From the NCBI GenBank assembly GCA_015256455.1, contig JABZMB010000029.1, forward strand, positions 1-19,352: a DNA stretch of 19,352 bases, given 5' to 3'. The position numbers and the translations under genes are program-made. Positions 6,438-14,292 of this stretch are shown piece after piece. A model generated the notes under the pieces. The model worked only from the letters and a program-made list of their open reading frames with translations. It was not told where the DNA came from and did not search any database. The stretch comes from Solobacterium sp. Lineage in GTDB: Bacteria; Bacillota_I; Bacilli_A; Erysipelotrichales; Erysipelotrichaceae. Each line of letters starts with the position of its first letter. The first letter of the stretch is position 1.

Positions 6438-9099
6438 ACAAACTAAAAAACCTGGCGTAAAGCGTAAGATACATGGTTTTAGAATCCTAACATTATTTAT
6501 GGCAATTATCGTTGGCTTTGAATTTGTTGGAGCTGCTGTTGGCGCAATCGCAATCAGCACCCTCTTAAAAGGAACACCAGAATTCAAACTGGATGATTTT
6601 ACAAACTTCCAATCTACGATAGTCCTAGACGCAAATGGCACTAAGCTAGCTGACGTTGGTCAAACACTACGTGAAAACGTTGTTTATAATCAAATTCCAG
6701 AGTCTATGATTGACGCATTCTTAGCAGTCGAAGACTCACGCTTCTTTAGCCATAACGGATTTGACATCCCACGTTTTACAAAGTCAATTATTGAAACTGT
6801 ACTTCATGGTTCTATGCAAGGTGGTTCTACATTTACGATGCAGCTGGTTAAGTTAACCTACTTCGTAGATGATCAAGCAGGAACTTCCAAGACCAAGAAC
6901 ATCCAATATAAGGTACAGCAGATTGCTTTAGCAATGGAACTTGAAAAGAATTCCTCCAAAGAAGAAATCTTTACAATGTATCTAAATAAGATGAATTTCG
7001 GTGGTGTCGGTAATATCCGTGGTGTACAAAAGGCATCCTTACAGTATTATGGTAAGAATGTTTGGGAATTAAACCTTGCAGAAAGCGCAATGCTTGCAGG
7101 CGTCATTAACTCACCATATACATTTGACCCACATAATTACCTTGATAAAGCGACAAAACGTCGTAATACAGTATTAGACTTAATGGTTTACCATGGCTAC
7201 ATTACCCAAGAAGAATGTGACCTTGCCAAGTCTATTAAAGTTGAAGACTTACTCATTGACTCAAAATCAACACTCAATTCAAACTATACATATCAGGCAT
7301 ATATTGATGCAGCTCTTAAAGAGGCTCGTGAAGTGACTGGACTTGATCCAATGAACGTTTCAATGGAAATCCACACAAACATGAACCCTACTGTACAAGC
7401 ACAGCTTGAAAGCATCCAGGCTGGTACAGCTGGCATCGATTTCCCTGATGACTTATATGAATTAGGTTCTGTCGTTATCAACAACCAGACAGGTGAAATC
7501 GTTGGTATCATGGGTGGTAGAAACTGGGCTAGTGGTGGTTCCATGTTATTGGATCACGCTACCGAACAGTTCAACCAGCCTGGTTCTTCAATCAAACCAG
7601 TACTCGATTACGCATTAGCATTTGAAGATTTAGGTTGGGCAACTTCTCATACCGCTGTAGATAAGCCTGTTACATATGGTAACTGGACATTCAATAACGT
7701 CGACAATACAAAATGGGGTGTTGTTGATTTATCTAAGGCTGTTGGTCTCTCTCTAAATACTGTCGCGATTAACACATTACAAGCTGTCATTGATAAATCC
7801 GGTGTACAGCGTGTCACAAATTACTTAACCTCTTTAGGATTTAGCCAGTTTAAACCAGAGCTATTTGATATTAGTTTCGCGATTGGTGGTGGTAATATGC
7901 GTGTATCTGCCAAGGAATTAGCAGCTGCTACAGGTGTACTCATCAATGGTGGTAACTATATCAAGCCTCATACAATCAACACAATCTTCTACCGTAACGG
8001 TCAGAAAGATCCATATGTCGCTCCTACAACCGGAACATCTGTTCTATCCCCTCAAGCTGCTTACCTCGCCTCTTACTTGATGCGTAATGCAGTTGACCAA
8101 GACTGGGGTAACTACATGTACGCAATCCGTAAGGGTTATCCAGTATATGGTAAGACAGGTACATCTGACTGGGGTGATGCTGGTCTAGAATATGGTATTC
8201 CAGTTGGGGCCGCTAAGGATGAATGGATGGTTGGTCAAACAACACAGTTTACAATTGCGGTATGGTCTGGTTATGAAAAGGCAATTGCTGGTGCAGATAC
8301 TTACTTCTCTAGATGGAAGCTAAATATGAATATCCCTGGTGCTATTATCAGTACTGTGCTAGATACATTAGAAGGTATCTATGGTACTCCTGGTGAACTT
8401 GCAATGCCTGAAGGTATTAGTAAGATCACCCATATCAAAGGTCTATACCCATATGTCGCACCAGATGATACAATTCCATCTGATTATGTTTCTACAGGTC
8501 TTGTAAAGACAGAGTTCTCTAAACTTGGTACATATACAAACCTCATTACAACTCCACAGAATCTATCATCCTTTACAGCTTCTTATAATGATAGTAACGA
8601 TACTGTAAACTTCGAATGGACACCATATCCTGACGCAGCAAAACTGGTTGAAGAAAGCCATGATGATAAGACCTTCGATATTTCTTGGATCACTGGTCCA
8701 ATTACATACAAGGCTCGTGTCGTTCAAAATAGTGCTGTTGTCGCAACGATTAACTACACAGGTGATAAACTATCGAAGGTAATCGATGGTCTACAACCTG
8801 ATACGGATACACAGGTATGTGGTTACTATGGTTACGAAAAGACAGATACAGTCGCTTCAAATGAAGTCTGCGTAAGCTTCCGCACACCAGTTGCGAAAGT
8901 CACTGTCCCAAGTTACAGTGACCCTCGTCAATACGTTGAATGGGGTAACGCAAACAATATCACAATTAATCGTGCTGTTGGAGATACCATCGCATCCATG
9001 AGTGGTAGAGTACAGGATGTACGTGATAGTAATGGTAATAGCCTCATCGGTAAACAAATCAGAAAAGGTTCTACTGTTACAGTCTACATTTACTTCTAA
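6427..9099 (+). CDS. ponA: Class A penicillin-binding protein (peptidoglycan glycosyltransferase/transpeptidase)
   Basis: This bifunctional enzyme polymerises lipid II into glycan strands and cross-links the peptides. The 890-aa protein has a short cytoplasmic N-terminus and one membrane anchor (about 17-40). The GT51 glycosyltransferase domain (about 70-250) carries EDSRFF with catalytic E102, QGGSTFTMQLVK and KEEIFTMYLNKMNFG. The transpeptidase domain has SSIK (387-390, nucleophile S387), SLN (442-444) and KTGTS (576-580). A long tail follows: a fibronectin-III-like segment (about 705-815, with FEWTPYP) and a final PASTA-like segment (about 820-890, with TINRAVGDTIASMSG and IRKGSTVTVYIYF). 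The start at 6427 has CAGGAGG upstream and lies inside the end of recU. GpsB, its probable localisation partner, is encoded divergently next to recU. A terminator overlaps the stop codon. Confidence 0.96.
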   Translation: MTNKQTKKPGVKRKIHGFRILTLFMAIIVGFEFVGAAVGAIAISTLLKGTPEFKLDDFTNFQSTIVLDANGTKLADVGQTLRENVVYNQIPESMIDAFLAVEDSRFFSHNGFDIPRFTKSIIETVLHGSMQGGSTFTMQLVKLTYFVDDQAGTSKTKNIQYKVQQIALAMELEKNSSKEEIFTMYLNKMNFGGVGNIRGVQKASLQYYGKNVWELNLAESAMLAGVINSPYTFDPHNYLDKATKRRNTVLDLMVYHGYITQEECDLAKSIKVEDLLIDSKSTLNSNYTYQAYIDAALKEAREVTGLDPMNVSMEIHTNMNPTVQAQLESIQAGTAGIDFPDDLYELGSVVINNQTGEIVGIMGGRNWASGGSMLLDHATEQFNQPGSSIKPVLDYALAFEDLGWATSHTAVDKPVTYGNWTFNNVDNTKWGVVDLSKAVGLSLNTVAINTLQAVIDKSGVQRVTNYLTSLGFSQFKPELFDISFAIGGGNMRVSAKELAAATGVLINGGNYIKPHTINTIFYRNGQKDPYVAPTTGTSVLSPQAAYLASYLMRNAVDQDWGNYMYAIRKGYPVYGKTGTSDWGDAGLEYGIPVGAAKDEWMVGQTTQFTIAVWSGYEKAIAGADTYFSRWKLNMNIPGAIISTVLDTLEGIYGTPGELAMPEGISKITHIKGLYPYVAPDDTIPSDYVSTGLVKTEFSKLGTYTNLITTPQNLSSFTASYNDSNDTVNFEWTPYPDAAKLVEESHDDKTFDISWITGPITYKARVVQNSAVVATINYTGDKLSKVIDGLQPDTDTQVCGYYGYEKTDTVASNEVCVSFRTPVAKVTVPSYSDPRQYVEWGNANNITINRAVGDTIASMSGRVQDVRDSNGNSLIGKQIRKGSTVTVYIYF

Positions 9100-9124
9100 A
9101 AAGTCTTCTTCGGAAGACTTTTTC
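9098..9124 (+). terminator. Intrinsic terminator of the recU-PBP1 operon
   Basis: AAAAAGTCTTC and GAAGACTTTTT pair around a TTCG tetraloop, and the T run ends the hairpin. It begins within the stop codon of the PBP gene. Confidence 0.9.
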
Positions 9125-9136
9125 TATGCATTATAT

Positions 9137-9165
9137 TTGCAAAAATAGATATTGTACCCTATAAT
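9137..9165 (+). promoter_or_regulatory. Near-consensus promoter of the 53-aa small protein gene
   Basis: TTGCAA (9137-9142) and a perfect TATAAT (9160-9165) are exactly 17 bases apart. It lies just after the PBP terminator and gives a 5' UTR of about 62 bases before the TTG start. Confidence 0.8.
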
Positions 9166-9233
9166 CTTTCAAAGATAAGGAAGTTGTAACAATACATTTC
9201 ATTTATCCAAGAAAGAAAAGGAGGTTTTTCATA

Positions 9234-9395
9234 TTGAGCTATAGAATTGAATACACAGCCAATAGTAACGGTAGTACAGTCATTGAATATGCAGATGCCA
9301 GCAGACAAGCTGAACTAGTCCGTGAAGCTGAATCAGGTACAATCAATATTATTAATGAGTACCGTTATGAATCTTATGCAGAAGTTTCTGCATAA
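9234..9395 (+). CDS. Small 53-aa protein of unknown function, TTG start
   Basis: I do not recognise this protein. A TTG at 9234 has an excellent AAAGGAGG Shine-Dalgarno sequence about 9 bases upstream. The frame runs 53 codons to TAA at 9393-9395 and contains no internal ATG, so an ATG-only gene search would miss it. The unit is complete: near-consensus promoter (9137-9165), strong ribosome-binding site, ORF, and a palindromic terminator (9433-9469). The protein begins (M)SYRIEYTANSNG and ends YESYAEVSA. It is acidic and polar with no hydrophobic segment, so it is probably cytoplasmic. The pattern suggests two strands, a helix in the middle (ASRQAELVREAESG) and further strands (TINIINEYRYESYAEV), that is, a small alpha/beta fold. 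Proximity to the PBP gene says little, because a terminator separates them. Confidence 0.75.
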   Translation: MSYRIEYTANSNGSTVIEYADASRQAELVREAESGTINIINEYRYESYAEVSA

Positions 9396-9432
9396 TTAAC
9401 CCAGATAAATACTCTGTAGAAGAGAAAAATAT

Positions 9433-9469
9433 AAAAAGACGATTCTTCATATGAAGAATCGTTTTCATT
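9433..9469. terminator. Bidirectional terminator between the small protein gene and the ZIP gene
   Basis: A 24-base perfect palindrome, ACGATTCTTCAT followed by ATGAAGAATCGT (9439-9462), has A runs on its left and T runs on its right. It can therefore stop transcription from both converging genes. The ZIP stop codon begins at its right edge. Confidence 0.88.
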
Positions 9470-10252
9470 TTATCCAAGTGCTACATCTAAGATCATCATT
9501 GTCACAAATCCTAATGAGAATAAGATGGTTCCAATATTTGTATGTGTTCCTTCTGACATTTCAGGAATCAGTTCTTCTACAACGACATACATCATCGCAC
9601 CTGCCGCAAAACTCAAGAAGTACGGTAATAATGGTACGATTTGTGTCGCAAATAAAATTGTGATAATCGAACCAATTGGTTCAACCAAACCTGATAATAC
9701 ACCATATACAAAGGTCTTCCACTTTGGCATCCCCTCTGCTCTTAGAGGCATTGACACAATGGCACCCTCTGGGAAGTTTTGAATCGCAATACCAAGTGCT
9801 AAAGCAAGTGCACCAAAGTAAGTAATCGAACTATTTCCATTTAACCAACCTGCATAGACAACACCAACAGCCATTCCTTCTGGAATATTATGTAGTGTTA
9901 CTGCAAGTATCAACTTGATGGAACGTGATAAACGATTCTCTTTAGGGCCCTCTTCTGTGTTATTTAAATGCATGTGTGGAGTTACTTCATCTAAGAATAA
10001 TAAGAAACCCACACCTACCAAAAATCCTACGGCTGCAGGAATAAAGGATAACTTTCCAAGGGAAGATGATTGTTCCAGGGCAGGAACTAATAAACTCCAG
10101 AAAGACGCAGCGACCATGACACCTGCCGCAAATCCAGTTAACCCCTTCTGTAGTTTCTCACTCATTTTATCTTTTAATACAAATACCATTGCGGCACCTA
10201 AAGATGTGCCGATAAATGGTATTAATATACCGATTGTTGTGCTCAATAACAT
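9470..10252 (-). CDS. ZIP-family divalent metal transporter
   Basis: ZIP proteins carry zinc, iron or related divalent cations into the cytoplasm. The 260-aa protein has about eight hydrophobic segments and the two family metal-site helices, HNIPEGMAVGV and NFPEGAIVSMPL (H-N-x-P-E-G and its N-x-P-E-G partner). A histidine-containing loop (HMHLNNTEEG) lies between helices 3 and 4, also usual. Length and motifs resemble ZupT-type members. Which metal is carried cannot be read off. The start at 10252 has AGAGGAA upstream. It has its own extended -10 promoter but may also be co-read with the unknown 307-aa gene just upstream, since I see no terminator between them. It ends at the shared palindromic terminator. 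Confidence 0.93.
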   Translation of the reverse strand: MLLSTTIGILIPFIGTSLGAAMVFVLKDKMSEKLQKGLTGFAAGVMVAASFWSLLVPALEQSSSLGKLSFIPAAVGFLVGVGFLLFLDEVTPHMHLNNTEEGPKENRLSRSIKLILAVTLHNIPEGMAVGVVYAGWLNGNSSITYFGALALALGIAIQNFPEGAIVSMPLRAEGMPKWKTFVYGVLSGLVEPIGSIITILFATQIVPLLPYFLSFAAGAMMYVVVEELIPEMSEGTHTNIGTILFSLGFVTMMILDVALG

Positions 10253-10282
10253 ATAATTCCTCTTTCCCTCAAATTATATGAG

Positions 10283-10291
10283 ATTATAACA
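10283..10291 (-). promoter_or_regulatory. Extended -10 promoter of the ZIP gene
   Basis: TGTTATAAT on the minus strand is a perfect TG-N-TATAAT. The -35 position is poor. It sits in the 76-base gap before the ZIP start. No clear inverted repeat of a Zur or Fur box was seen around it. Confidence 0.6.
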
Positions 10292-10328
10292 CCTATCTGT
10301 TAACCTCGTTATTCATTTGCCCAGTTGT

Positions 10329-11252
10329 TCAATTGATTATTTCAAGGTATGTATGGCCACGATAGATAAACTTACGGCAACTTTGATCAATCTCTTCAAA
10401 GAGTGTTACTGGTAACTCTTTCGAGGATAGTCCTATTTTTTCTAAACAGCGAGCATAGATTCCTTGAACCTCTAAACCATAGGAAAGATCATTCCATACT
10501 TCATGTAGAAGTTGGTCAACCTCTTCTTCCTCTATCTGATTTGATAATAGGTTGCTTTTTAATTTCTGGATACCTTCTTGTTGGATATCGTAATCGTATT
10601 CAAATAACATCTCAATTTCCTCAACAGTAGGAAAATAGTAGTCAAAGCGTTTTTGAGATTCGCGATATTCCTTCAACATGGCAGAATTTGGTAGTGAGCG
10701 CCAATAAACCATGTTATCTTTCACCGCAATCTGTACCTCAGCTATAGGAAGATCTTGTAAAAGAGCTTGAATATCAACATCTTCTCGAAAGCACTCTTTC
10801 AAACAGAGTAACTTTTGAAACTGCTCAATGGAACATTCTCCCCAATAGTGTGTCACAACTTGTTGGCACTGTAATAACCATACTTTCTGTAAACGTTCTA
10901 GTTGGAAAGATGATTTATCTTGTAAGTTTAGGAAGATTTCTTTTACTTCCTCGACAACGAAAAGTTCATCCCCTTCAAATACGATTAAATCGTAGTCCAA
11001 TAGACGCTCTAGGAAAAGATTATCTTTCTCTTCAATTTCTTCATCTCTAAGTACCTGCAAGAATACTTGATAGGTTTGATCATCCAGGATCGATAATCTT
11101 TTTTCGATATGATGATCATTTAGAATTCTCTCTACCATTATTTCGTAGAGTTCTTCTGGTAAAATATCTTTTACCGTTTTAATTCCTAGATCTCTTGCAT
11201 AAAAATATAATGATTGTTCGTCATACTGACGTAATACATCTTTTAGTTTCAT
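10329..11252 (-). CDS. Uncharacterised cytoplasmic protein, 307 aa
   Basis: I do not recognise this protein. It is acidic, rich in leucine, glutamate and glutamine, and has no signal peptide or membrane segment. It reads as almost entirely helical. The N-terminus (MKLKDVLRQYDEQSLYFYARDLGIKTV, first 27 residues) has the look of a small helix-extended-helix fold, as found in Rho-N/SAP-like domains, followed by repeated short helices such as LPEELYEIMVERIL and IEEKDNLFLERLLDYDLIVF. That is a guess from pattern only. Codon use resembles the neighbours. The start at 11252 has GGGAGA upstream. It begins only 22 bases after the flavoprotein terminator, so it lacks obvious room for its own promoter, and it runs without a terminator toward the ZIP gene. 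Confidence 0.75.
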   Translation of the reverse strand: MKLKDVLRQYDEQSLYFYARDLGIKTVKDILPEELYEIMVERILNDHHIEKRLSILDDQTYQVFLQVLRDEEIEEKDNLFLERLLDYDLIVFEGDELFVVEEVKEIFLNLQDKSSFQLERLQKVWLLQCQQVVTHYWGECSIEQFQKLLCLKECFREDVDIQALLQDLPIAEVQIAVKDNMVYWRSLPNSAMLKEYRESQKRFDYYFPTVEEIEMLFEYDYDIQQEGIQKLKSNLLSNQIEEEEVDQLLHEVWNDLSYGLEVQGIYARCLEKIGLSSKELPVTLFEEIDQSCRKFIYRGHTYLEIIN

Positions 11253-11270
11253 ATGTTCTCCCGTTGTACA

Positions 11271-11297
11271 TAAAAAGGATACCTCATCGGTATCCTT
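11271..11297 (-). terminator. Intrinsic terminator of the FMN/FAD lipoprotein gene
   Basis: On the minus strand AAGGATACC and GGTATCCTT form a nine-pair stem with a five-base loop, followed by a short T run (TTTTTA at best). It stands 22 bases before the start of the next gene, so partial read-through may feed that gene. Confidence 0.8.
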
Positions 11298-11310
11298 AAT
11301 GTAAATGTGA

Positions 11311-13185
11311 TTATTTAGCGTTGTCAGCTGCGCTTTGTCCAGCGATTCTACCGAATACTGTAAAGTCAGCTACTGCATTACCACCTAAGCGGTTAGCACC
11401 GTGAACACCACCAGTAACTTCACCAGCAGCGAATAATCCAGAGATAACTTCTCCCTTTTCGTTTAATACTTCTGCCTTAGGATTGATTACGATACCACCC
11501 ATTGTATGGTGAACAGCAGGTGTAATCTTAATTGCATAGTAAGGAGCTGCAGTTAGAGGATTTGCAAAGCTTGTACGATTGAATTCTGCATCACTCTTAG
11601 CTTCAACAGCTTGGTTCCAAGTATTCATTGTGCTTACGAATGTAGCTTCATCAACACCCATAGCCTTTGCGAGTTCTTCATATGTAGCACCTGTTACTGT
11701 ATAACCAGACTTGATATATCCAGCGATAACAGCAGACTTATCAACCATTGACTGGTCAACAACTAACCATGCGCTCTTATCTGGTTGGGCGATGATAGCT
11801 GCAGATACCTTATCACGTGTAGAAACTTCATCATAGAATCTCTTGCCTTCAGCGTTAACTAAGATAGCACCATCTCCACGAAGACCTTCAGTGATTAAGT
11901 GTGCATTGCCATCTTCTTCAATGTGTACTGTTGGGTGAATCTGAATTTGATCCATATCTACTGTAGCAGCGCCTACTGCTGTAGCCATTTCAATACCTTG
12001 ACCCTGAGCACCTTCTGCATTTGTTGTCGCAAAACCCTTTAATTCTGGCTTGTACTTTTCAACCATTTCAGCGTTAGCACCGAATCCACCAGTTGCGATT
12101 ACAACTGACTTCGCATTAATTGTGACCTTATGACCATCCTTACCTGTAGCCTTGATACCAACTGCCTTACCATCCTTCATGATGATTTCGTTGGCTGTTG
12201 TGTCAAATAAGAACTGCACATTACGATCTTGTAAGTTCTTTTCTAAGATTGGAACGATATAAGCACCAACAGCAGTTACCTTGCCATCAGCGTTTACTGG
12301 ACGGTGAATTCTCTTAACAGAAGCACCACCAAATGCACCAACGTTCTTAACTTCTGCACCGATAGATGCTAACCATTCAATAGCAGCTGCAGAATTTTCC
12401 GCAAGAGTCTTAACAAGTTCTGGGTTGTTCTTACCCTTACCACCGATTAATGTATCTAATTCCATTAATTCAACAGAATCAAAGTATCCCTGTGGGTTTG
12501 CTTGGTATGCATCCCATTGTTCCTTAACAGTAGCTGCTAAAGCTGTGATTGTTGCGTTATCTGCGAACTTCTCTGCTGCAGTAGCTAATGTCTTTTCAAC
12601 ACCTGCAGCTTCTTTAAATTCATTCTTATCTTGGTATGGTGTCTTAGCCGCATTCATACCACCTGTTGAACGTACAGAGTTACCACCTGCGATTGGTTGG
12701 CTTTCTACTACGATAACTTTCTTACCTGCATCTGTTGCAGTAATAGCAGCTGTCATACCAGCTCCACCTGCACCAACTACAACAACGTCTACTGTTTCTT
12801 CAATATCCTTTGCCTTCGTTGTGCTTGTATTCTTGCTTACTAAATCTGATGGTTCAAGTCCTGCTTGTTTCAAAGCTGCTGTAGCTGCTTCGATGATAGC
12901 CTTAGATGTCTGTGTAGCACCTGATACACCGTCAACTTCTAATGAGTTAGCTGCGACGATTGCACCTGGCATTGTTTCTGCTGCCTTTGAACCAATACCA
13001 TTTGTTTCATGAGACGCATCAACTTCTACCTTAGTGATTGTCTTATCCTTGATTGTTAAAGTAACTTTAACTGGGTTTTCCTTGTCATGACCAAATGCTT
13101 CACCAGTGTATGTCTTACCTGTTGAGCATCCTACAAGTGACAAAGCCATTGTTGCACTAGCTAATAATGCTGTTAACTTTTTCAT
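11311..13185 (-). CDS. Extracytoplasmic flavoprotein reductase (FMN-binding plus FAD-binding fumarate-reductase-like), lipoprotein
   Basis: The 624-aa protein starts with a lipoprotein signal (MKKLTALLASATMALSLVGC, lipobox LVGC, C20), so it is probably anchored on the outer face of the membrane. An FMN-binding domain follows (about 25-110) with DGVSGATQTS (85-94); T93 is the expected site of covalent FMN attachment by ApbE. From about 132 comes an FAD-binding domain of the flavocytochrome c/fumarate reductase family: VDVVVVGAGGAGMTAA, QIQIHPTVH, EGLRGDGAILVN, TPAVHHTMGGI and GEVTGGVHGANRLGGNA. These carry the His and Arg residues that bind dicarboxylate-like acceptors in fumarate reductases. 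Homologues reduce fumarate, urocanate, acrylates or similar acceptors in anaerobic respiration or extracellular electron transfer. The acceptor here is unknown. No apbE, heme protein or partner reductase lies nearby. The start at 13185 has GGGAGGG upstream. The gene has its own promoter and terminator. Confidence 0.93.
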   Translation of the reverse strand: MKKLTALLASATMALSLVGCSTGKTYTGEAFGHDKENPVKVTLTIKDKTITKVEVDASHETNGIGSKAAETMPGAIVAANSLEVDGVSGATQTSKAIIEAATAALKQAGLEPSDLVSKNTSTTKAKDIEETVDVVVVGAGGAGMTAAITATDAGKKVIVVESQPIAGGNSVRSTGGMNAAKTPYQDKNEFKEAAGVEKTLATAAEKFADNATITALAATVKEQWDAYQANPQGYFDSVELMELDTLIGGKGKNNPELVKTLAENSAAAIEWLASIGAEVKNVGAFGGASVKRIHRPVNADGKVTAVGAYIVPILEKNLQDRNVQFLFDTTANEIIMKDGKAVGIKATGKDGHKVTINAKSVVIATGGFGANAEMVEKYKPELKGFATTNAEGAQGQGIEMATAVGAATVDMDQIQIHPTVHIEEDGNAHLITEGLRGDGAILVNAEGKRFYDEVSTRDKVSAAIIAQPDKSAWLVVDQSMVDKSAVIAGYIKSGYTVTGATYEELAKAMGVDEATFVSTMNTWNQAVEAKSDAEFNRTSFANPLTAAPYYAIKITPAVHHTMGGIVINPKAEVLNEKGEVISGLFAAGEVTGGVHGANRLGGNAVADFTVFGRIAGQSAADNAK

Positions 13186-13197
13186 TTTCCCTCCCTG

Positions 13198-13217
13198 TTA
13201 TGAGTTTTTTCTCATAA
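13198..13217 (-). promoter_or_regulatory. Stem-loop at the predicted 5' end of the flavoprotein mRNA
   Basis: On the minus strand TTATGAG and CTCATAA form a perfect seven-pair stem around an AAAAAA loop. The predicted transcription start (about 13219) places it at the very 5' end of the RNA, a few bases ahead of the GGGAGGG ribosome-binding site. Such terminal hairpins are known to protect mRNA from decay in other genes. That role here is inferred. Confidence 0.55.
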
Positions 13218-13225
13218 GCCATACT

Positions 13226-13254
13226 ATCGTAACATCTATAGAATCATGTGACAA
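13226..13254 (-). promoter_or_regulatory. Promoter of the flavoprotein gene
   Basis: On the minus strand TTGTCA (13249-13254) and TACGAT (13226-13231) are 17 bases apart, and TGT before the -10 makes it an extended type. The rest of the 170-base gap holds the DegV terminator and an AT-rich stretch with another TATAAT (near 13290) that lacks a good -35. Confidence 0.62.
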
Positions 13255-13319
13255 CTCATAATAATATATTCTTTTTCACTCTTCCCATTATAATTGTATC
13301 AACCCAAAGTTTCATCGCT

Positions 13320-13345
13320 AAAAAATGATAGGTTTCCCTATCATT
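13320..13345 (-). terminator. Intrinsic terminator after the DegV gene
   Basis: On the minus strand AATGATAGG and CCTATCATT pair perfectly around a GAAA tetraloop, followed by a T run. It closes the transcription unit that contains the HAD phosphatase, dnaD, nth and DegV genes. Confidence 0.9.
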
Positions 13346-13356
13346 GAAAATATGTA

Positions 13357-14259
13357 TTATGCAATTTTTTCAATTACAGAACGATCTTTACCCCAGAAGA
13401 ATAATGTGACTGTTCCAGGCCCTGTATGTGCGCCAATAATTGGTCCAATATTGAAGATAGTAATCTTTCCTTTTGTATTTGGAAACTTCTCTTCGACTAA
13501 CTCTTTTACCGCATTCGCATCTTCTAAACAATTGCTGTGAGAGATAAAGACTTTCCAATTATAGTCATGACCATTCTCGGCATATTCTTCCATCTTTTCT
13601 ACGATGGCACGAATGACTTTTCGCTTACCATGGACTTTCTGGCGTACAACAAGCTTCCCTTCTGAATCCACCTGCATTAACGGACAAATTCGCAACATAT
13701 TACCAATGATTCCTGCAGTCTTTGAGATTCTTCCACCGCGGATAAAGAAAGTTAAATCACCTGAGAAAAACCATGCATGACATTCTAACTTATGTGCTTC
13801 AATCCACTCATGAAGTGTATCAATATCCATGCCAGATTCCTGAAGTTCCCTAGCCTTTTCTACAAGTAATCCAAAACCTGAAGAAGCATTCTTAGAATCC
13901 ACAACATAGATTTTACGTTCCGGATATTTTTCACGCATTGCTTCTGCCGCCATGCGTGCAGAGTTATAGGTACCAGAGATTCCAGAAGATAATGTAAAGT
14001 GCAATAAGTCATTTCCTTCTTTTAAAATACTCTCAAAAAAATTTTCGTAACCAATCTGGTTCATCTGTGAAGTACGTGTCATTGCACCATCTACCATTGC
14101 TTGATAGAAGTCACTAGCGGATACAGATTCAAATAAGTCATCTGTATAGGTTGTATCAGCCAGTTCATATTCAAAACATAAATATGGAATATTTCGTTCT
14201 TCAAAATAGTGTTTATTTAAATCAGCTGGCGAACAAGCTGATATAACATATGGTCTCAT
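13357..14259 (-). CDS. DegV-family fatty-acid-binding protein
   Basis: DegV/FakB proteins hold a fatty acid in a deep pocket; those paired with FakA present it for phosphorylation so that exogenous fatty acids can enter phospholipids. The 300-aa protein has the family's usual length and motifs: TRTSQMNQ (about 61-68, the TSQP-like loop), TLSSGISGTYNSA (about 89-101, the conserved SSGLSGTY), VVDSKNASSGFGLLV (about 119-133), FFIRGGRIS and the C-terminal GPIIGAHTGPGT. The start at 14259 has GGGGGAG upstream. The N-terminus MRPYVISACSPADL matches the typical beta strand with S at the phosphate site. It follows nth by 33 bases with no promoter visible, so it is probably the last gene of the dnaD-nth unit. 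No FakA gene is present in the window, so whether it acts as FakB is unknown. Confidence 0.93.
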   Translation of the reverse strand: MRPYVISACSPADLNKHYFEERNIPYLCFEYELADTTYTDDLFESVSASDFYQAMVDGAMTRTSQMNQIGYENFFESILKEGNDLLHFTLSSGISGTYNSARMAAEAMREKYPERKIYVVDSKNASSGFGLLVEKARELQESGMDIDTLHEWIEAHKLECHAWFFSGDLTFFIRGGRISKTAGIIGNMLRICPLMQVDSEGKLVVRQKVHGKRKVIRAIVEKMEEYAENGHDYNWKVFISHSNCLEDANAVKELVEEKFPNTKGKITIFNIGPIIGAHTGPGTVTLFFWGKDRSVIEKIA

Positions 14260-14292
14260 TAGTTCTCCCCCTTTTAAAATAGAGATGAAAGG

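Noticed and set aside
12425..13012. 195-codon plus-strand frame opposite the flavoprotein gene
   Set aside because: It is a shadow of a well-supported gene on the other strand, with low-complexity residue pattern and no expression signals.
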